Positions 52,639 to 61,346 of a stretch of 64,000 nt of DNA are shown piece by piece. The notes below the pieces were generated by a model that saw nothing but the letters and a program-made list of their open reading frames with translations, searched no databases and had not been told where the DNA came from. The position numbers and the translations under genes are program-made. Position 1 is the stretch's first letter. Each line of letters begins with the position of its first letter. Origin of the DNA: Paludibacteraceae bacterium (GTDB taxonomy: Bacteria; Bacteroidota; Bacteroidia; Bacteroidales; Paludibacteraceae). The DNA is taken from NCBI GenBank assembly GCA_024399955.1, contig JAKSNH010000002.1:62001-126000 (forward strand), given 5' to 3'.

Positions 52639-55425
52639 ATGAAGAAGATTCTTACATTTGCCTTAGCACTTTTTACAGGTGTTAGTCTAATGGCGACAGA
52701 TGTTATTGGTACAAATATCTATCGCTACGTGTACACGGATTATGCTACCGGTAATCCGTACTATTCCCTCCAAATTAACGATGCGGATTGGAATTCGTAT
52801 TATTTCGGCTTTAAGAGCGCTAATGGTCCTATGGTGGGGCAAACCTACACCATAGATGACATGATTACTGAGCAGACTTATGCTTCGATTAATTGGCAGA
52901 GCGACCCTATTACCTCGCTCACATTTACTCGTAGTTACAGCGGTCTGCAAGAGCAAATGACGGCTGCCGTTACTACCCAATCGGGTGCGCAGTATAACAT
53001 CTCTTGGGCTGCTAATGTTCCTGCTCAGATGGGTGACGATGTCGATTTGGATACGACTATCGTGTGCGACTTCAGGGATAATGGTGCTTACAAGACCTTT
53101 ACTCCATTGGTGACAGACTATAACTATTATAACTTCACCATCGCTATTGTCGGTGACCTGCCTACTGTAGGACAAGAGAAAACTTATACGTGGAAAGCCA
53201 ATAGCATCTATATTGGTAATGCTTCCTTCTCTCTGCCTAACGATTGGAACACCAAGGCTTTTGATGCCAAATATACTATCACCGGTATTGATGGCGGCTA
53301 TCAAGGAACAGCTGAGTATTCGATGACCGATGGTCATAAGTACATCTTTGGCTTCTCCTATACGATTCCTCACGTAGAAGAAACGGTTAACCTCTCCGGT
53401 TACGACATGAAAATCAATAACTGGGGAACCGTTGTCTTTGCTTGGCAAAACGAAACCTATAGCGTTAACCTCGCTATCAACTCCGCAGATACCCTTGGTA
53501 ACTGGAAAGGCAATGATATCATCTTAGGTAACTGCTCCTTCCAACATAGTGCTACCTACACCGACCTCGGTGTGTATGCTATCGACTCCATCTACGTGAC
53601 CAAAACGGAGGAAGGATATATCCGTCTCCAAACATCTATTCTCTGCAAGAACAACACCCTTTATGTTCTTGACGTTACCAACCAAGAGTCGCCTTACTAC
53701 GTGAAGTACGATACAGACGGCACAGGTGTTAAATGGCAAAATATCCCCGCTGCTCAATACGGTACCGGTCGTACGATGGGCGTTCGTTACAACAACGACT
53801 CTATTTGGTTCAATGCCGAACCTACCGATGAAGGTGCTGCCGGCTATAGCATCAAAGATGCTTACGACACATATGGTGACCCGTTGTGGGAAAAGGATAG
53901 TATCACTATCTCCTACGACCCGAACACGTCTTGGGGCTCGCCACTCAGTGTTTATATGGCTGAGAAATACTACGACGCTATCTTAGACGTTGAACTCTCT
54001 TCTCGTTCCTACGAGAACGTAGATGGTGACGGCGTTTGGAACTACAGTTTCGGTTATGGTTCTTACATGGAAGGTAACCACTATGCGTTCAACTTCGGTA
54101 TCTATGGTCCTATCACCGCTCCGAAGCAATACACTACCTATACCCTCAACGATATGACTGAGGATTATCGCACGAAAGGTTATGATCCGGAGTTTAATGA
54201 ATTTAAATACGACGTGGTTACTCTTAGCCGCGAACTGGATTGGTCTGCCAACGAAGCAGAGAAGATTACCGTTAATGTTCATACTACTGATGGTAAGGCT
54301 TATAAACTGATTTATGCTGCGGATACTATTCCTGTAGCTACTGATACGATTGAGTTTGCTCCTATCAAAGCCGACATCCGTCAACAAGAGTATTGGTTCC
54401 AATTCGAGGGCGAAGGCGTAGCAAATGAGGCTAACTATCGCTTCCAACTCGCTTTGGCTGGCGAAGAGGTAACTCCGACCACCTATTATTGGAAACAAAA
54501 CGACTTCTACAAACCCGGTACCATCATCTATAACAATAGTACAGGTCATTATGTTGACATCGCTGATGCTTGGACACAAGTGAATGCTACTTATGATGAA
54601 GAGACCTTGACCGGCTATGGCTGCAACGCTTACCTCTTAGGTTATGATGGCCACTGCTACCATGCTTATCTCAAGTACACTGTCCCTGTGGCTGAAGACA
54701 CGATTGGGATTGAGTGCAAAGACTTGCAGATTTCTAACTACTATCAAAACAACATCAACTATAGTGCCTTCAATAACCTCTACCGTGTGAATATCAATAT
54801 TGCAACGGCAGATACGTTCGGTGTCTTCAAAGCAGAGGTTACTCCTTCTGAATGCTCAGTAGGTCTGAACTTCACTCCGTTCACTTCTGCGCAAGGTTAC
54901 TCGGTAGATAGTTTTGAGGTTTCTAAAGATGAGAAGGGTATCATCCATCTCACAGGTGGCATCTTATGCAAGGATAACCATTACTACAGCATCCATCTCT
55001 CCACCGAGGTTACACCTTATTATCTGGGTGTAGCTAATGAAGAAGGTACGGTTGAATGGTTTGATATGGTACAAGGCTTCTATCAGAGCGGAGCTGCTTC
55101 CGGCGCATGGGATTATGAAACCGTTGTTTATAATGACGACAAGGTTTATATCAATACCGCCAAGGAGTTAGACGGAAATGAGTCCATCTTCCCATTTGCA
55201 CAAATGCCCACCATTGATGATCAACAGATTGAGAAGTACGACACCGTTAACTTCCAGTATAATGTTTACTTCAAGGAAGTGTATGCTACTTCTGTCAAGA
55301 AGTATCAGGAGCCTACAGACCTGAAGGATGCTCGTTTTGAGCAAGCCCCTGTAGTTAAGTACATCGAGAATAACCGCATCATCATCGAGCGTTACGGACG
55401 CAAGTATGATGTGTTAGGACGATAA
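52639..55425 (+). CDS. Large secreted repeat protein C
   Basis: This 928-aa protein has a clear signal peptide (MKKILTFALALFTGVSLMAT) and long Tyr/Asp/Thr-rich repeats, for example YSLQINDADWNSYYFGFKSA and VGQTYTIDDMITEQTYASIN, with GHKYIFGFSYTIPHVEETVN joints at intervals. The last residues are YIENNRIIIERYGRKYDVLG. It is a paralogue of A and B by joint motif and tail. It starts 26 nt after gene B and is probably in one operon with it. The codon use in C is more like that of the ribosomal genes, which hints at strong expression. Confidence 0.72.
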   Translation: MKKILTFALALFTGVSLMATDVIGTNIYRYVYTDYATGNPYYSLQINDADWNSYYFGFKSANGPMVGQTYTIDDMITEQTYASINWQSDPITSLTFTRSYSGLQEQMTAAVTTQSGAQYNISWAANVPAQMGDDVDLDTTIVCDFRDNGAYKTFTPLVTDYNYYNFTIAIVGDLPTVGQEKTYTWKANSIYIGNASFSLPNDWNTKAFDAKYTITGIDGGYQGTAEYSMTDGHKYIFGFSYTIPHVEETVNLSGYDMKINNWGTVVFAWQNETYSVNLAINSADTLGNWKGNDIILGNCSFQHSATYTDLGVYAIDSIYVTKTEEGYIRLQTSILCKNNTLYVLDVTNQESPYYVKYDTDGTGVKWQNIPAAQYGTGRTMGVRYNNDSIWFNAEPTDEGAAGYSIKDAYDTYGDPLWEKDSITISYDPNTSWGSPLSVYMAEKYYDAILDVELSSRSYENVDGDGVWNYSFGYGSYMEGNHYAFNFGIYGPITAPKQYTTYTLNDMTEDYRTKGYDPEFNEFKYDVVTLSRELDWSANEAEKITVNVHTTDGKAYKLIYAADTIPVATDTIEFAPIKADIRQQEYWFQFEGEGVANEANYRFQLALAGEEVTPTTYYWKQNDFYKPGTIIYNNSTGHYVDIADAWTQVNATYDEETLTGYGCNAYLLGYDGHCYHAYLKYTVPVAEDTIGIECKDLQISNYYQNNINYSAFNNLYRVNINIATADTFGVFKAEVTPSECSVGLNFTPFTSAQGYSVDSFEVSKDEKGIIHLTGGILCKDNHYYSIHLSTEVTPYYLGVANEEGTVEWFDMVQGFYQSGAASGAWDYETVVYNDDKVYINTAKELDGNESIFPFAQMPTIDDQQIEKYDTVNFQYNVYFKEVYATSVKKYQEPTDLKDARFEQAPVVKYIENNRIIIERYGRKYDVLGR

Positions 55426-55429
55426 TCAT

Positions 55430-55476
55430 CATCGGTGTTACCACCTCTTCGGGGAGGGGTACGGCAAGTAGCCGAA
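55430..55476. repeat. Dispersed TTCGGGG motif, copy after gene C
   Basis: CATCGGTGTTACCACCTCTT followed by CGGGG occurs here and again at 56157-56181. The part ACCTCTTCGGGG is loosely present inverted at 45355-45370. Confidence 0.6.
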
Positions 55477-55483
55477 ATAAGCA

Positions 55484-55518
55484 AAAATGGCAATTTCTAA
55501 CCGAAGTTGCCATTTTTA
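55484..55518 (+). terminator. Terminator (copy 2 of the dispersed hairpin)
   Basis: AAAATGGCAA, loop TTTCTAACCGAAG, TTGCCATTTT, then TTA. It ends the large secreted cluster. Confidence 0.8.
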
Positions 55519-55542
55519 TTTGGAAATATCATTTATTTTTTG

Positions 55543-55550
55543 TAATTTTG
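55543..55550 (+). promoter_or_regulatory. -7 element of the RNase H gene
   Basis: TAATTTTG, with TTTG at 55520-55523 as the -33 element. Confidence 0.7.
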
Positions 55551-55566
55551 CATGCAAATTGCAAAA

Positions 55567-55594
55567 TACTGACAACTGAATACTGATAACTGAA
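55567..55594 (+). repeat. Heptamer array abutting the RNase H start
   Basis: TACTGAC, AACTGAA, TACTGAT, AACTGAA, then ATG. Four units in register, in the transcribed leader. Confidence 0.75.
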
Positions 55595-56011
55595 ATGATA
55601 GAAGGACCTAAATATCCTGCATTGGCGGTGGATGCTGCGTGCAGCGGCAATCCGGGCATATTAGAGTTTAGAGGTGTGGTGGCTGACACCGGCACCGAGG
55701 TCTTTCGTCGTGGACCCTTCCCACAAGGCACGAATAACATCGGTGAGTTCCTGGCATTGATATTGGGCTTGGCGTACCTGAAGAAATACAACCTGCCATG
55801 GACCTTATACACCGACTCGGTGACCGCCATAGCATGGGTGAGAGCCAAACATGCCAAGACGAAGTTACTGTGTACGCCTGAGAATCAAGAACTATTTATG
55901 ATGATTCGCAAAGGCGAACAATGGCTTCGCGAAAACACTTGGACCACCGAAATCCGTAAGTGGGAGACATCTCAATGGGGAGAGATACCTGCGGACTTTG
56001 GCAGAAAGTAA
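55595..56011 (+). CDS. Ribonuclease HI-like protein
   Basis: The 138-aa protein has the RNase H fold. The metal ligands are Asp in AVDAACSGNPG (residue 13), Glu in NNIGEFLALILGLAYL (residue 51), Asp in LYTDSVTAIAW and a final Asp in IPADFGRK. It would cut the RNA strand of RNA-DNA hybrids. The N-terminal hybrid-binding domain common in Bacteroidota RNase H is absent, so the gene is a stand-alone catalytic domain. It has its own promoter. Confidence 0.83.
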   Translation: MIEGPKYPALAVDAACSGNPGILEFRGVVADTGTEVFRRGPFPQGTNNIGEFLALILGLAYLKKYNLPWTLYTDSVTAIAWVRAKHAKTKLLCTPENQELFMMIRKGEQWLRENTWTTEIRKWETSQWGEIPADFGRK

Positions 56012-56071
56012 AAAAATGTCAACCCGAGTTTGCAAAATATAAATAAATTTGCGTATGTCAGATTTTTGTTG

Positions 56072-56079
56072 TACCTTTG
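56072..56079 (+). promoter_or_regulatory. -7 element of gapA
   Basis: TACCTTTG, with TTTG-type bases at 56048-56051 as a candidate -33 element. It gives a leader of about 160 nt before gapA. Confidence 0.65.
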
Positions 56080-56089
56080 CATCGTCGAA

Positions 56090-56145
56090 GCAATAACCTC
56101 GCAAGGGTTGATTGCCGCAAAGCTTAATCAACAGGCGAGTTATGC
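56090..56145 (+). promoter_or_regulatory. Structured leader of gapA
   Basis: An outer stem GCAATAACCTCGC (56090-56102) with GCGAGTTATGC (56135-56145) encloses a perfect inner stem GTTGATT (56107-56113) with AATCAAC (56126-56132). A second palindrome, GGCTGCAAGCAGCC, lies at 56182-56195. No known riboswitch is recognised, and the structure is not a terminator. Confidence 0.5.
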
Positions 56146-56248
56146 TCCTCCTCTCCTCATCGGTGTTACCACCTCTTCGGGGGGCTGCAAGCAGCCTAAG
56201 TAATGAAAACCAAATTATTAACCCAATAAATTAACAATTAACACGATT

Positions 56249-57316
56249 ATGACAAAAGTAGCTATTAACGGTTTTGGCCGTATTGGTCGTCTGGCTTTCC
56301 GTCAGATGTTTGAAGCAGAGGGTTACGAAGTTGTTGCAATCAACGACTTGACCAGCCCCAAGATGTTGGCACACCTGCTTAAGTATGACACCGCTCAAGG
56401 TGGTTTCGCAGGTAAGTTCGGCGAAGGTAAACACACTGTAGATTACAAAGACGCTGTATTAGCAGAAGACGGCAAGACCGTGGTTGTTCCTGGTTCTATC
56501 ATCGTTGATGGTAAAGAGATTACTATCTACGCTATGCCTAATGCTACTGACCTGCCTTGGGGTAAGTTAGGCATTGATGTTGTTTTGGAGTGCACCGGTT
56601 TCTACACCAGCAAAGCTAAAGCAACTGCTCACATCCAAGCTGGCGCAAAGAAAGTGGTTATTTCCGCTCCTGCCGGCAACGACCTGCCCACTATCGTTTA
56701 CAACGTAAACCACAAGACTCTGACTCCTGCAGACACCGTTATCTCGGCTGCTTCTTGCACCACGAACTGCTTGGCTCCTATGGCTGCAGCACTCAATAAC
56801 TACGCTCCTATCGTAAGTGGTATCATGTCCACTATCCACGCTTACACCGGTGACCAAATGATTTTGGATGGCCCACAACGTAAGGGTGATTTGCGTCGTA
56901 GCCGTGCAGGTGCACAAAATATCGTTCCTAACAGCACCGGTGCTGCTAAAGCTATCGGTCTGGTTATTCCTGAACTGAACGGTAAGTTGATCGGTTCCGC
57001 ACAACGCGTTCCGACCCCAACCGGATCTACCACTATCTTGGTAGCTGTCGTTAAGGGTAAAGACGTTACCAAAGAGGGTATCAACGCTGCTATGAAGGCT
57101 GCTGCTACCGAGAGCTTTGGTTACAACGAGGACGAAATCGTTTCCAGCGACGTTATCGGCATGCGCTTTGGTTCATTGTTCGATGCTACCCAAACGATGG
57201 TTAGCAAGATCGACGAGGATACCTATCAAGTACAAGTCGTTTCTTGGTACGATAACGAGAATAGCTACACCAGCCAAATGGTTCGCACCATTAAGTATTT
57301 GGCAGAGCTTAAGTAA
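56249..57316 (+). CDS. gapA: Glyceraldehyde-3-phosphate dehydrogenase
   Basis: The 355-aa protein has the NAD-binding start [20 protein letters not shown], the catalytic motif [20 protein letters not shown] (active-site cysteine) and the C-terminal [20 protein letters not shown]. It catalyses the glycolytic oxidation of glyceraldehyde 3-phosphate. It is 15-20 residues longer than many homologs because of small loop insertions. It has its own promoter and terminator and is probably strongly expressed. Confidence 0.97.
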   Translation: MTKVAINGFGRIGRLAFRQMFEAEGYEVVAINDLTSPKMLAHLLKYDTAQGGFAGKFGEGKHTVDYKDAVLAEDGKTVVVPGSIIVDGKEITIYAMPNATDLPWGKLGIDVVLECTGFYTSKAKATAHIQAGAKKVVISAPAGNDLPTIVYNVNHKTLTPADTVISAASCTTNCLAPMAAALNNYAPIVSGIMSTIHAYTGDQMILDGPQRKGDLRRSRAGAQNIVPNSTGAAKAIGLVIPELNGKLIGSAQRVPTPTGSTTILVAVVKGKDVTKEGINAAMKAAATESFGYNEDEIVSSDVIGMRFGSLFDATQTMVSKIDEDTYQVQVVSWYDNENSYTSQMVRTIKYLAELK

Positions 57317-57335
57317 GCGTTTAACGTTTAGCGAG

Positions 57336-57370
57336 AAAATGGCAATTTCTGACCGAAGTTGCCATTTTTA
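57336..57370 (+). terminator. Terminator after gapA (copy 3 of the dispersed hairpin)
   Basis: AAAATGGCAA, loop TTTCTGACCGAAG, TTGCCATTTT. Two heptamers (GCGTTTA, ACGTTTA) lie just before it, right after the gapA stop. Confidence 0.82.
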
Positions 57371-57394
57371 TTTGCATATATGCAAAATATTTTG

Positions 57395-57402
57395 TAATTT
57401 TG
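57395..57402 (+). promoter_or_regulatory. -7 element of the acyltransferase gene
   Basis: TAATTTTG, with TTTG at 57371-57374 as -33. It decides the start of the downstream gene, because the ATG at 57400 lies inside it. Confidence 0.7.
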
Positions 57403-57420
57403 CACGCAAAATGTGCAAAT

Positions 57421-58449
57421 ATGCCTCAGATACAAGATAAAGACAGGATATATTCGTTCTTTCGTCCCTTAGTGGATGGCATGTTTCGCTTGTCCTATAG
57501 ACGGTATAAAGTGGTAGGGAAGGAGTACCTGCCTAAGGACGGTGCGTATATCTACGCCCCGAACCATTCCAATGCTTTATGCGATGCTTTGGCGGTGCTT
57601 GGTATAGACCATCAGCGCAAGGTGTTTGTGGCTCGCGCCGACATCTTCCATAACCCCAAGGTAGCGTGGCTGCTGAATGGACTTAAGATTATGCCTATTC
57701 GTCGTATGCGCGATGGTATAGATGAGGTGCGTCATAATGACGACACGATGCAAAGAGCCGTTGATACATTAGGAGCCGGAGTGCCCTTCTGTATTCTGCC
57801 TGAAGGTACCCATCGTCCCAAGCACTCATTACTGCCGCTTAACAAAGGCATCTTCCGTATAGCATTGCAGGCTAATGAACAATATAGAGATAAGTTCCCT
57901 ATCTACATCGTGCCGGTCGGCCTTGAGTACGGCGATTATTTCCATTTATGGGACTCGTTGCTCATTCAGATAGGCGACCCGATCAATGTGACTCAGTTTG
58001 TGGTGGATGCTAAGCGCGAGTGGGTTAAGCAGCATGGTGAAGAGATGACGGAGCCGCAGTTGATTTTGGCATTGCGCGAGGAACTGACTAAACGTATGCA
58101 GTCGCTCATCTTGTATGTGCCAGACGATGACAACTACGAGCAGAACTGGGAGCAAATGAAGGCTAACCGACCGGATTTATTTGCCGATATGGATAAACCT
58201 GTTTTGACAGATAAGACGCGTATTGTGCTGCTCATAGCCTTGCTGCCGCTCTTCCTACTATCCCTTATTCCCACAGCTCCACTATGGATTCTGACATTAA
58301 TCATTAGACATAAAATAAAAGATCCTGCATTCCATAACTCGGTGCAGTACCTGATTCAGTTCATACTGATTCCGCTGTCGCTGTTTATGGTGTATCCGTT
58401 CTGGGCCTTCGTGCAGGAATACCTCTATCAACTTCGTAAAATCAATTAA
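57421..58449 (+). CDS. 1-acyl-glycerol-3-phosphate acyltransferase (PlsC family)
   Basis: The start is the ATG of MPQIQDKDRIYSFFRPLVDG (342 aa), since the longer frame begins in the promoter. The HxxxxD motif is in APNHSNALCDALAVLG (NHSNALCD) and the second block is LPEGTHRPKHSLLPLNKGIF. Two hydrophobic segments near the C-terminus (IVLLIALLPLFLLSLIPTAP; YLIQFILIPLSLFMVYPFWA) anchor it in the inner membrane. It transfers an acyl group in phospholipid or lipid A-like synthesis. It lies 3 nt before the DUF819 gene. Confidence 0.88.
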   Translation: MPQIQDKDRIYSFFRPLVDGMFRLSYRRYKVVGKEYLPKDGAYIYAPNHSNALCDALAVLGIDHQRKVFVARADIFHNPKVAWLLNGLKIMPIRRMRDGIDEVRHNDDTMQRAVDTLGAGVPFCILPEGTHRPKHSLLPLNKGIFRIALQANEQYRDKFPIYIVPVGLEYGDYFHLWDSLLIQIGDPINVTQFVVDAKREWVKQHGEEMTEPQLILALREELTKRMQSLILYVPDDDNYEQNWEQMKANRPDLFADMDKPVLTDKTRIVLLIALLPLFLLSLIPTAPLWILTLIIRHKIKDPAFHNSVQYLIQFILIPLSLFMVYPFWAFVQEYLYQLRKIN

Positions 58450-58452
58450 CCT

Positions 58453-59712
58453 ATGCAAGAACAGATTATAACCAATCCGACAATGGTGCGTGTAGTAGTG
58501 TGCTTGGCGCTATACATCCTGTTACCATTTCTTATTGTACATTTATTCATCCGTCGCAAGTGGGCTCAGAAAATAGGCACAGTGGTGATGGCTTACGCTG
58601 CCGGTATCTTGATGGCCTTATTTGGTGTGGTACATTTCCCGGTAGATAGTATGGAGGAATTGGCCTTTGGTCAATGGCAGGGCATGATGATGAATATAGC
58701 TGTGCCATTAGCTATTCCGTTGATGCTGTTTAACTGCGATTTCAAACTATGGACCAAAGCTCTGCCCAAGACGATATGGTCGTTGGTTGGCGGTATAGTA
58801 GCGGTATTAATTGCAGTTGTATCAGGTTTCTTTATCTTCCGCTCACGCGGCATACCTGAGTTCGACAAAGTAGCGGCTATGATGACCGGTATTTATACAG
58901 GTGGAACGATGAACTTCAATGCATTAGGTGCTGCGTTAGGGGTAGATAAATCCGTGATGGCTATCGTGCTGGCTTTTGAGATGGTACTGACCACACCTTA
59001 TATTATATTTATATTAGGAGGTGGCTTCCGTCTCTTCCGTCGTCTATTACCGTATAGTGACGAAACAACCCATTCCACTAATCGTCATGCCGGCAAGGCC
59101 ATCGAGGCTCCTGTGCACGATGTAGAGGACTATGGACGGATGTTCCGCAGCAATAACTGGTACTTGACATTAGCCGGTTTAGGACTGAGTATTCTCTTCC
59201 TGGCAGTAGGTGCCGGATTGAGTATTTTGTTATGGAAATTAGGTGTTATCCCCGGCAATCCGGAGAATCCCGAAAAACCGGTGCTGAACGAGTTAGTCAT
59301 CATATTAACGATTACGACATTAGGTCTGATTGCTTCTTTCTTCAAGAAAGTGCGTGAATTGCCCAAGACATTTGAACTTGGTATGTTCTTCATTCTAGTC
59401 TTCTCCATCATTGTGGCATCTATGTTTGATTATCATAGCATCCAAGGCTCCTCTGTTGGTATCGGTGCCTTTGTGCTGTGGATTATTGTATGTGGTGGAC
59501 TTATTCACTTGCTGCTTTGCCGTCTGTTCCACGTGGGTGGCGACTTATTCACCGTCAGTCAGATAGCTCTGCTATGCTCACCACCTTTTGTGCCACCGGT
59601 TGTAGGAGCGATGGGCAATAAACGCGTGCTAATCTCCGGACTGGTAATCGGATTGATAGGATATGCCGTAGGAACGTACCTCGGAATTGCGATATACTAT
59701 ATATTGAGTTAA
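58453..59712 (+). CDS. DUF819-type integral membrane protein
   Basis: The 419-aa protein has about ten hydrophobic segments, among them VVVCLALYILLPFLIVHLFI, IWSLVGGIVAVLIAVVSGFF and ELVIILTITTLGLIASFFKK. The segment MMTGIYTGGTMNFNALGAAL, then GVDKSVMAIVLAFEMVL, is conserved in DUF819 (YjcL-like) proteins. The transported substrate is not known. It is probably in one transcript with the acyltransferase. Confidence 0.75.
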   Translation: MQEQIITNPTMVRVVVCLALYILLPFLIVHLFIRRKWAQKIGTVVMAYAAGILMALFGVVHFPVDSMEELAFGQWQGMMMNIAVPLAIPLMLFNCDFKLWTKALPKTIWSLVGGIVAVLIAVVSGFFIFRSRGIPEFDKVAAMMTGIYTGGTMNFNALGAALGVDKSVMAIVLAFEMVLTTPYIIFILGGGFRLFRRLLPYSDETTHSTNRHAGKAIEAPVHDVEDYGRMFRSNNWYLTLAGLGLSILFLAVGAGLSILLWKLGVIPGNPENPEKPVLNELVIILTITTLGLIASFFKKVRELPKTFELGMFFILVFSIIVASMFDYHSIQGSSVGIGAFVLWIIVCGGLIHLLLCRLFHVGGDLFTVSQIALLCSPPFVPPVVGAMGNKRVLISGLVIGLIGYAVGTYLGIAIYYILS

Positions 59713-59756
59713 CGCAAACGCAAATGTAAACGCAGACTAAACTAAATCTAAATGAT

Positions 59757-61292
59757 ATGAAACGAGTTGTATTGATGGGGTTGATGGCATTGCTCATAGT
59801 GCCAAGTGTGTTTGCTAAGAAAGAGAAAAAACCACAGGAAGTAGATTCATTAGGTAATCCGATTAAGACGGGTTGGAACTTTGGTATATTGCCATCAATC
59901 GCTTATGATGCCGATTATGGCTTTCAGGGAGGTATATTAACCAATGTGTATTATTACGGAGATGGTAAGCAATACCCCGAGTATATCCATAGTATTTATT
60001 TTGAGGGTGCTTATACCACCAAACACCATGGTATATTCCGTCTTAATTACGATAGTAAATACCTGATTCCTAATCATCGTCTTACTTTAGATGCCACCTA
60101 CTTGCCGGATGCTATGTGCGACTTTTACGGCTTTAACGGATACCAGTCTAAGTTCCAGAATAACTGGGTGAGTTGGAATAAGAAAGTGAGCAAGATGGCA
60201 TGCCCGGAAGAGTACCAATCTCGCGTCTTCTATAAGTACAAACGTGACCTGATTCGCTTTGCAGCAGACATAGAAGGCACTATCTATAAGAACCTGAAGT
60301 GGAACGCCGGCATCGGTGTATTGGGCTATATCATTGACGATTGCAATATCAGTATGCTGAATGGCAAGAAGGACTTTGATGAAACCAAGCCGCGTTATGA
60401 CCAAAAGCCGCTGGACGATAAGATAGTAGGGTTGTATGACCTGTATAAACAATGGGGACTGATTGATAAGGCGGAACAGAATGGCGGTTGGCATCCTTAT
60501 GCACGTGTGGGCTTAACTTTTGATACACGTGACAAGCGTCAGGGACCGAATCGCGGTATTTATGCCGATGCTTTCTTTACTTATTCGGCAGCTTTCAATG
60601 CTTCGTATGGTCAGCAGGCTTCGGCAGGCTATAACCACTTGCAGTTCAATTTCACCTTCCGTCACTACGTGCCGGTGCTGCAACGCCAGAACCGTTGCTT
60701 CAGCAATATCGTCTTTGCCTATCGTATCGGCACCCAGAACCTGATTGCCGGTAAGAGTCCGTTCTATATGGATAACTACATGAATACACTCTTTATCCAA
60801 CGTGTTTATTACGAGGGATTAGGTGGCGGCAACTCGATTCGTGGTATGATGGCTAACCGTATCTCTGCTAAAGGATTTGCGTTCGCTAATGTGGAGTTCC
60901 GCTTCCGTATTGTGAACTTTGATATTGGTCACCAACATTTCTATGTGGGTCTCAATCCGTTCTTTGACTTAGGTATTGTAACGCAACCCTATAAGATTGA
61001 CGAGGACGCTATTAAAGCCCAAGTGGAATCCGGTCAATATAAACACGAGATATACAATCCTGCCACCAAGAGTTATGAACAATTCGACTATAAGTACGAT
61101 GAATTCTTCTCGACGGATGAGAAGGATATCTATCGTCCTCACATGACGGCCGGTATAGGATTGAAGATTGGTATGAACGAGAACTTTGTGCTCTCTGCCG
61201 ACTGGGCAATGCCGGTGAACGAGCATAAGTACATGGTACAAGACAACGCCAAGTACTCCAATTTCTACGTTAAAATGGGCTACTTATTCTAA
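59757..61292 (+). CDS. Outer membrane beta-barrel (surface antigen/BamA-related)
   Basis: The 511-aa protein has a signal peptide (MKRVVLMGLMALLIVPSVFA) and repeated amphipathic strands rich in Tyr and Phe, such as FGILPSIAYDADYGFQGGIL, LNYDSKYLIPNHRLTLDATY and FRHYVPVLQRQNRCFSNIVF. The C-terminal residue is phenylalanine (YVKMGYLF), the usual signal for the barrel assembly machine. The order of strands resembles the barrel part of Omp85/surface-antigen proteins, without POTRA domains. The substrate is unknown. A hexamer repeat of the AAACGC type stands just before it (59714-59738). Confidence 0.75.
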   Translation: MKRVVLMGLMALLIVPSVFAKKEKKPQEVDSLGNPIKTGWNFGILPSIAYDADYGFQGGILTNVYYYGDGKQYPEYIHSIYFEGAYTTKHHGIFRLNYDSKYLIPNHRLTLDATYLPDAMCDFYGFNGYQSKFQNNWVSWNKKVSKMACPEEYQSRVFYKYKRDLIRFAADIEGTIYKNLKWNAGIGVLGYIIDDCNISMLNGKKDFDETKPRYDQKPLDDKIVGLYDLYKQWGLIDKAEQNGGWHPYARVGLTFDTRDKRQGPNRGIYADAFFTYSAAFNASYGQQASAGYNHLQFNFTFRHYVPVLQRQNRCFSNIVFAYRIGTQNLIAGKSPFYMDNYMNTLFIQRVYYEGLGGGNSIRGMMANRISAKGFAFANVEFRFRIVNFDIGHQHFYVGLNPFFDLGIVTQPYKIDEDAIKAQVESGQYKHEIYNPATKSYEQFDYKYDEFFSTDEKDIYRPHMTAGIGLKIGMNENFVLSADWAMPVNEHKYMVQDNAKYSNFYVKMGYLF

Positions 61293-61296
61293 ACAA

Positions 61297-61332
61297 AATC
61301 CGGCTGATATCGTATGACATCAGCCGGTTGTT
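61297..61332. terminator. Bidirectional terminator between the barrel gene and pfkA
   Basis: CCGGCTGAT (61300-61308) and ATCAGCCGG (61318-61326) form a perfect 9-bp stem with T-rich ends on both strands. Confidence 0.85.
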
Positions 61333-61346
61333 TTGTATAAGGTTGA

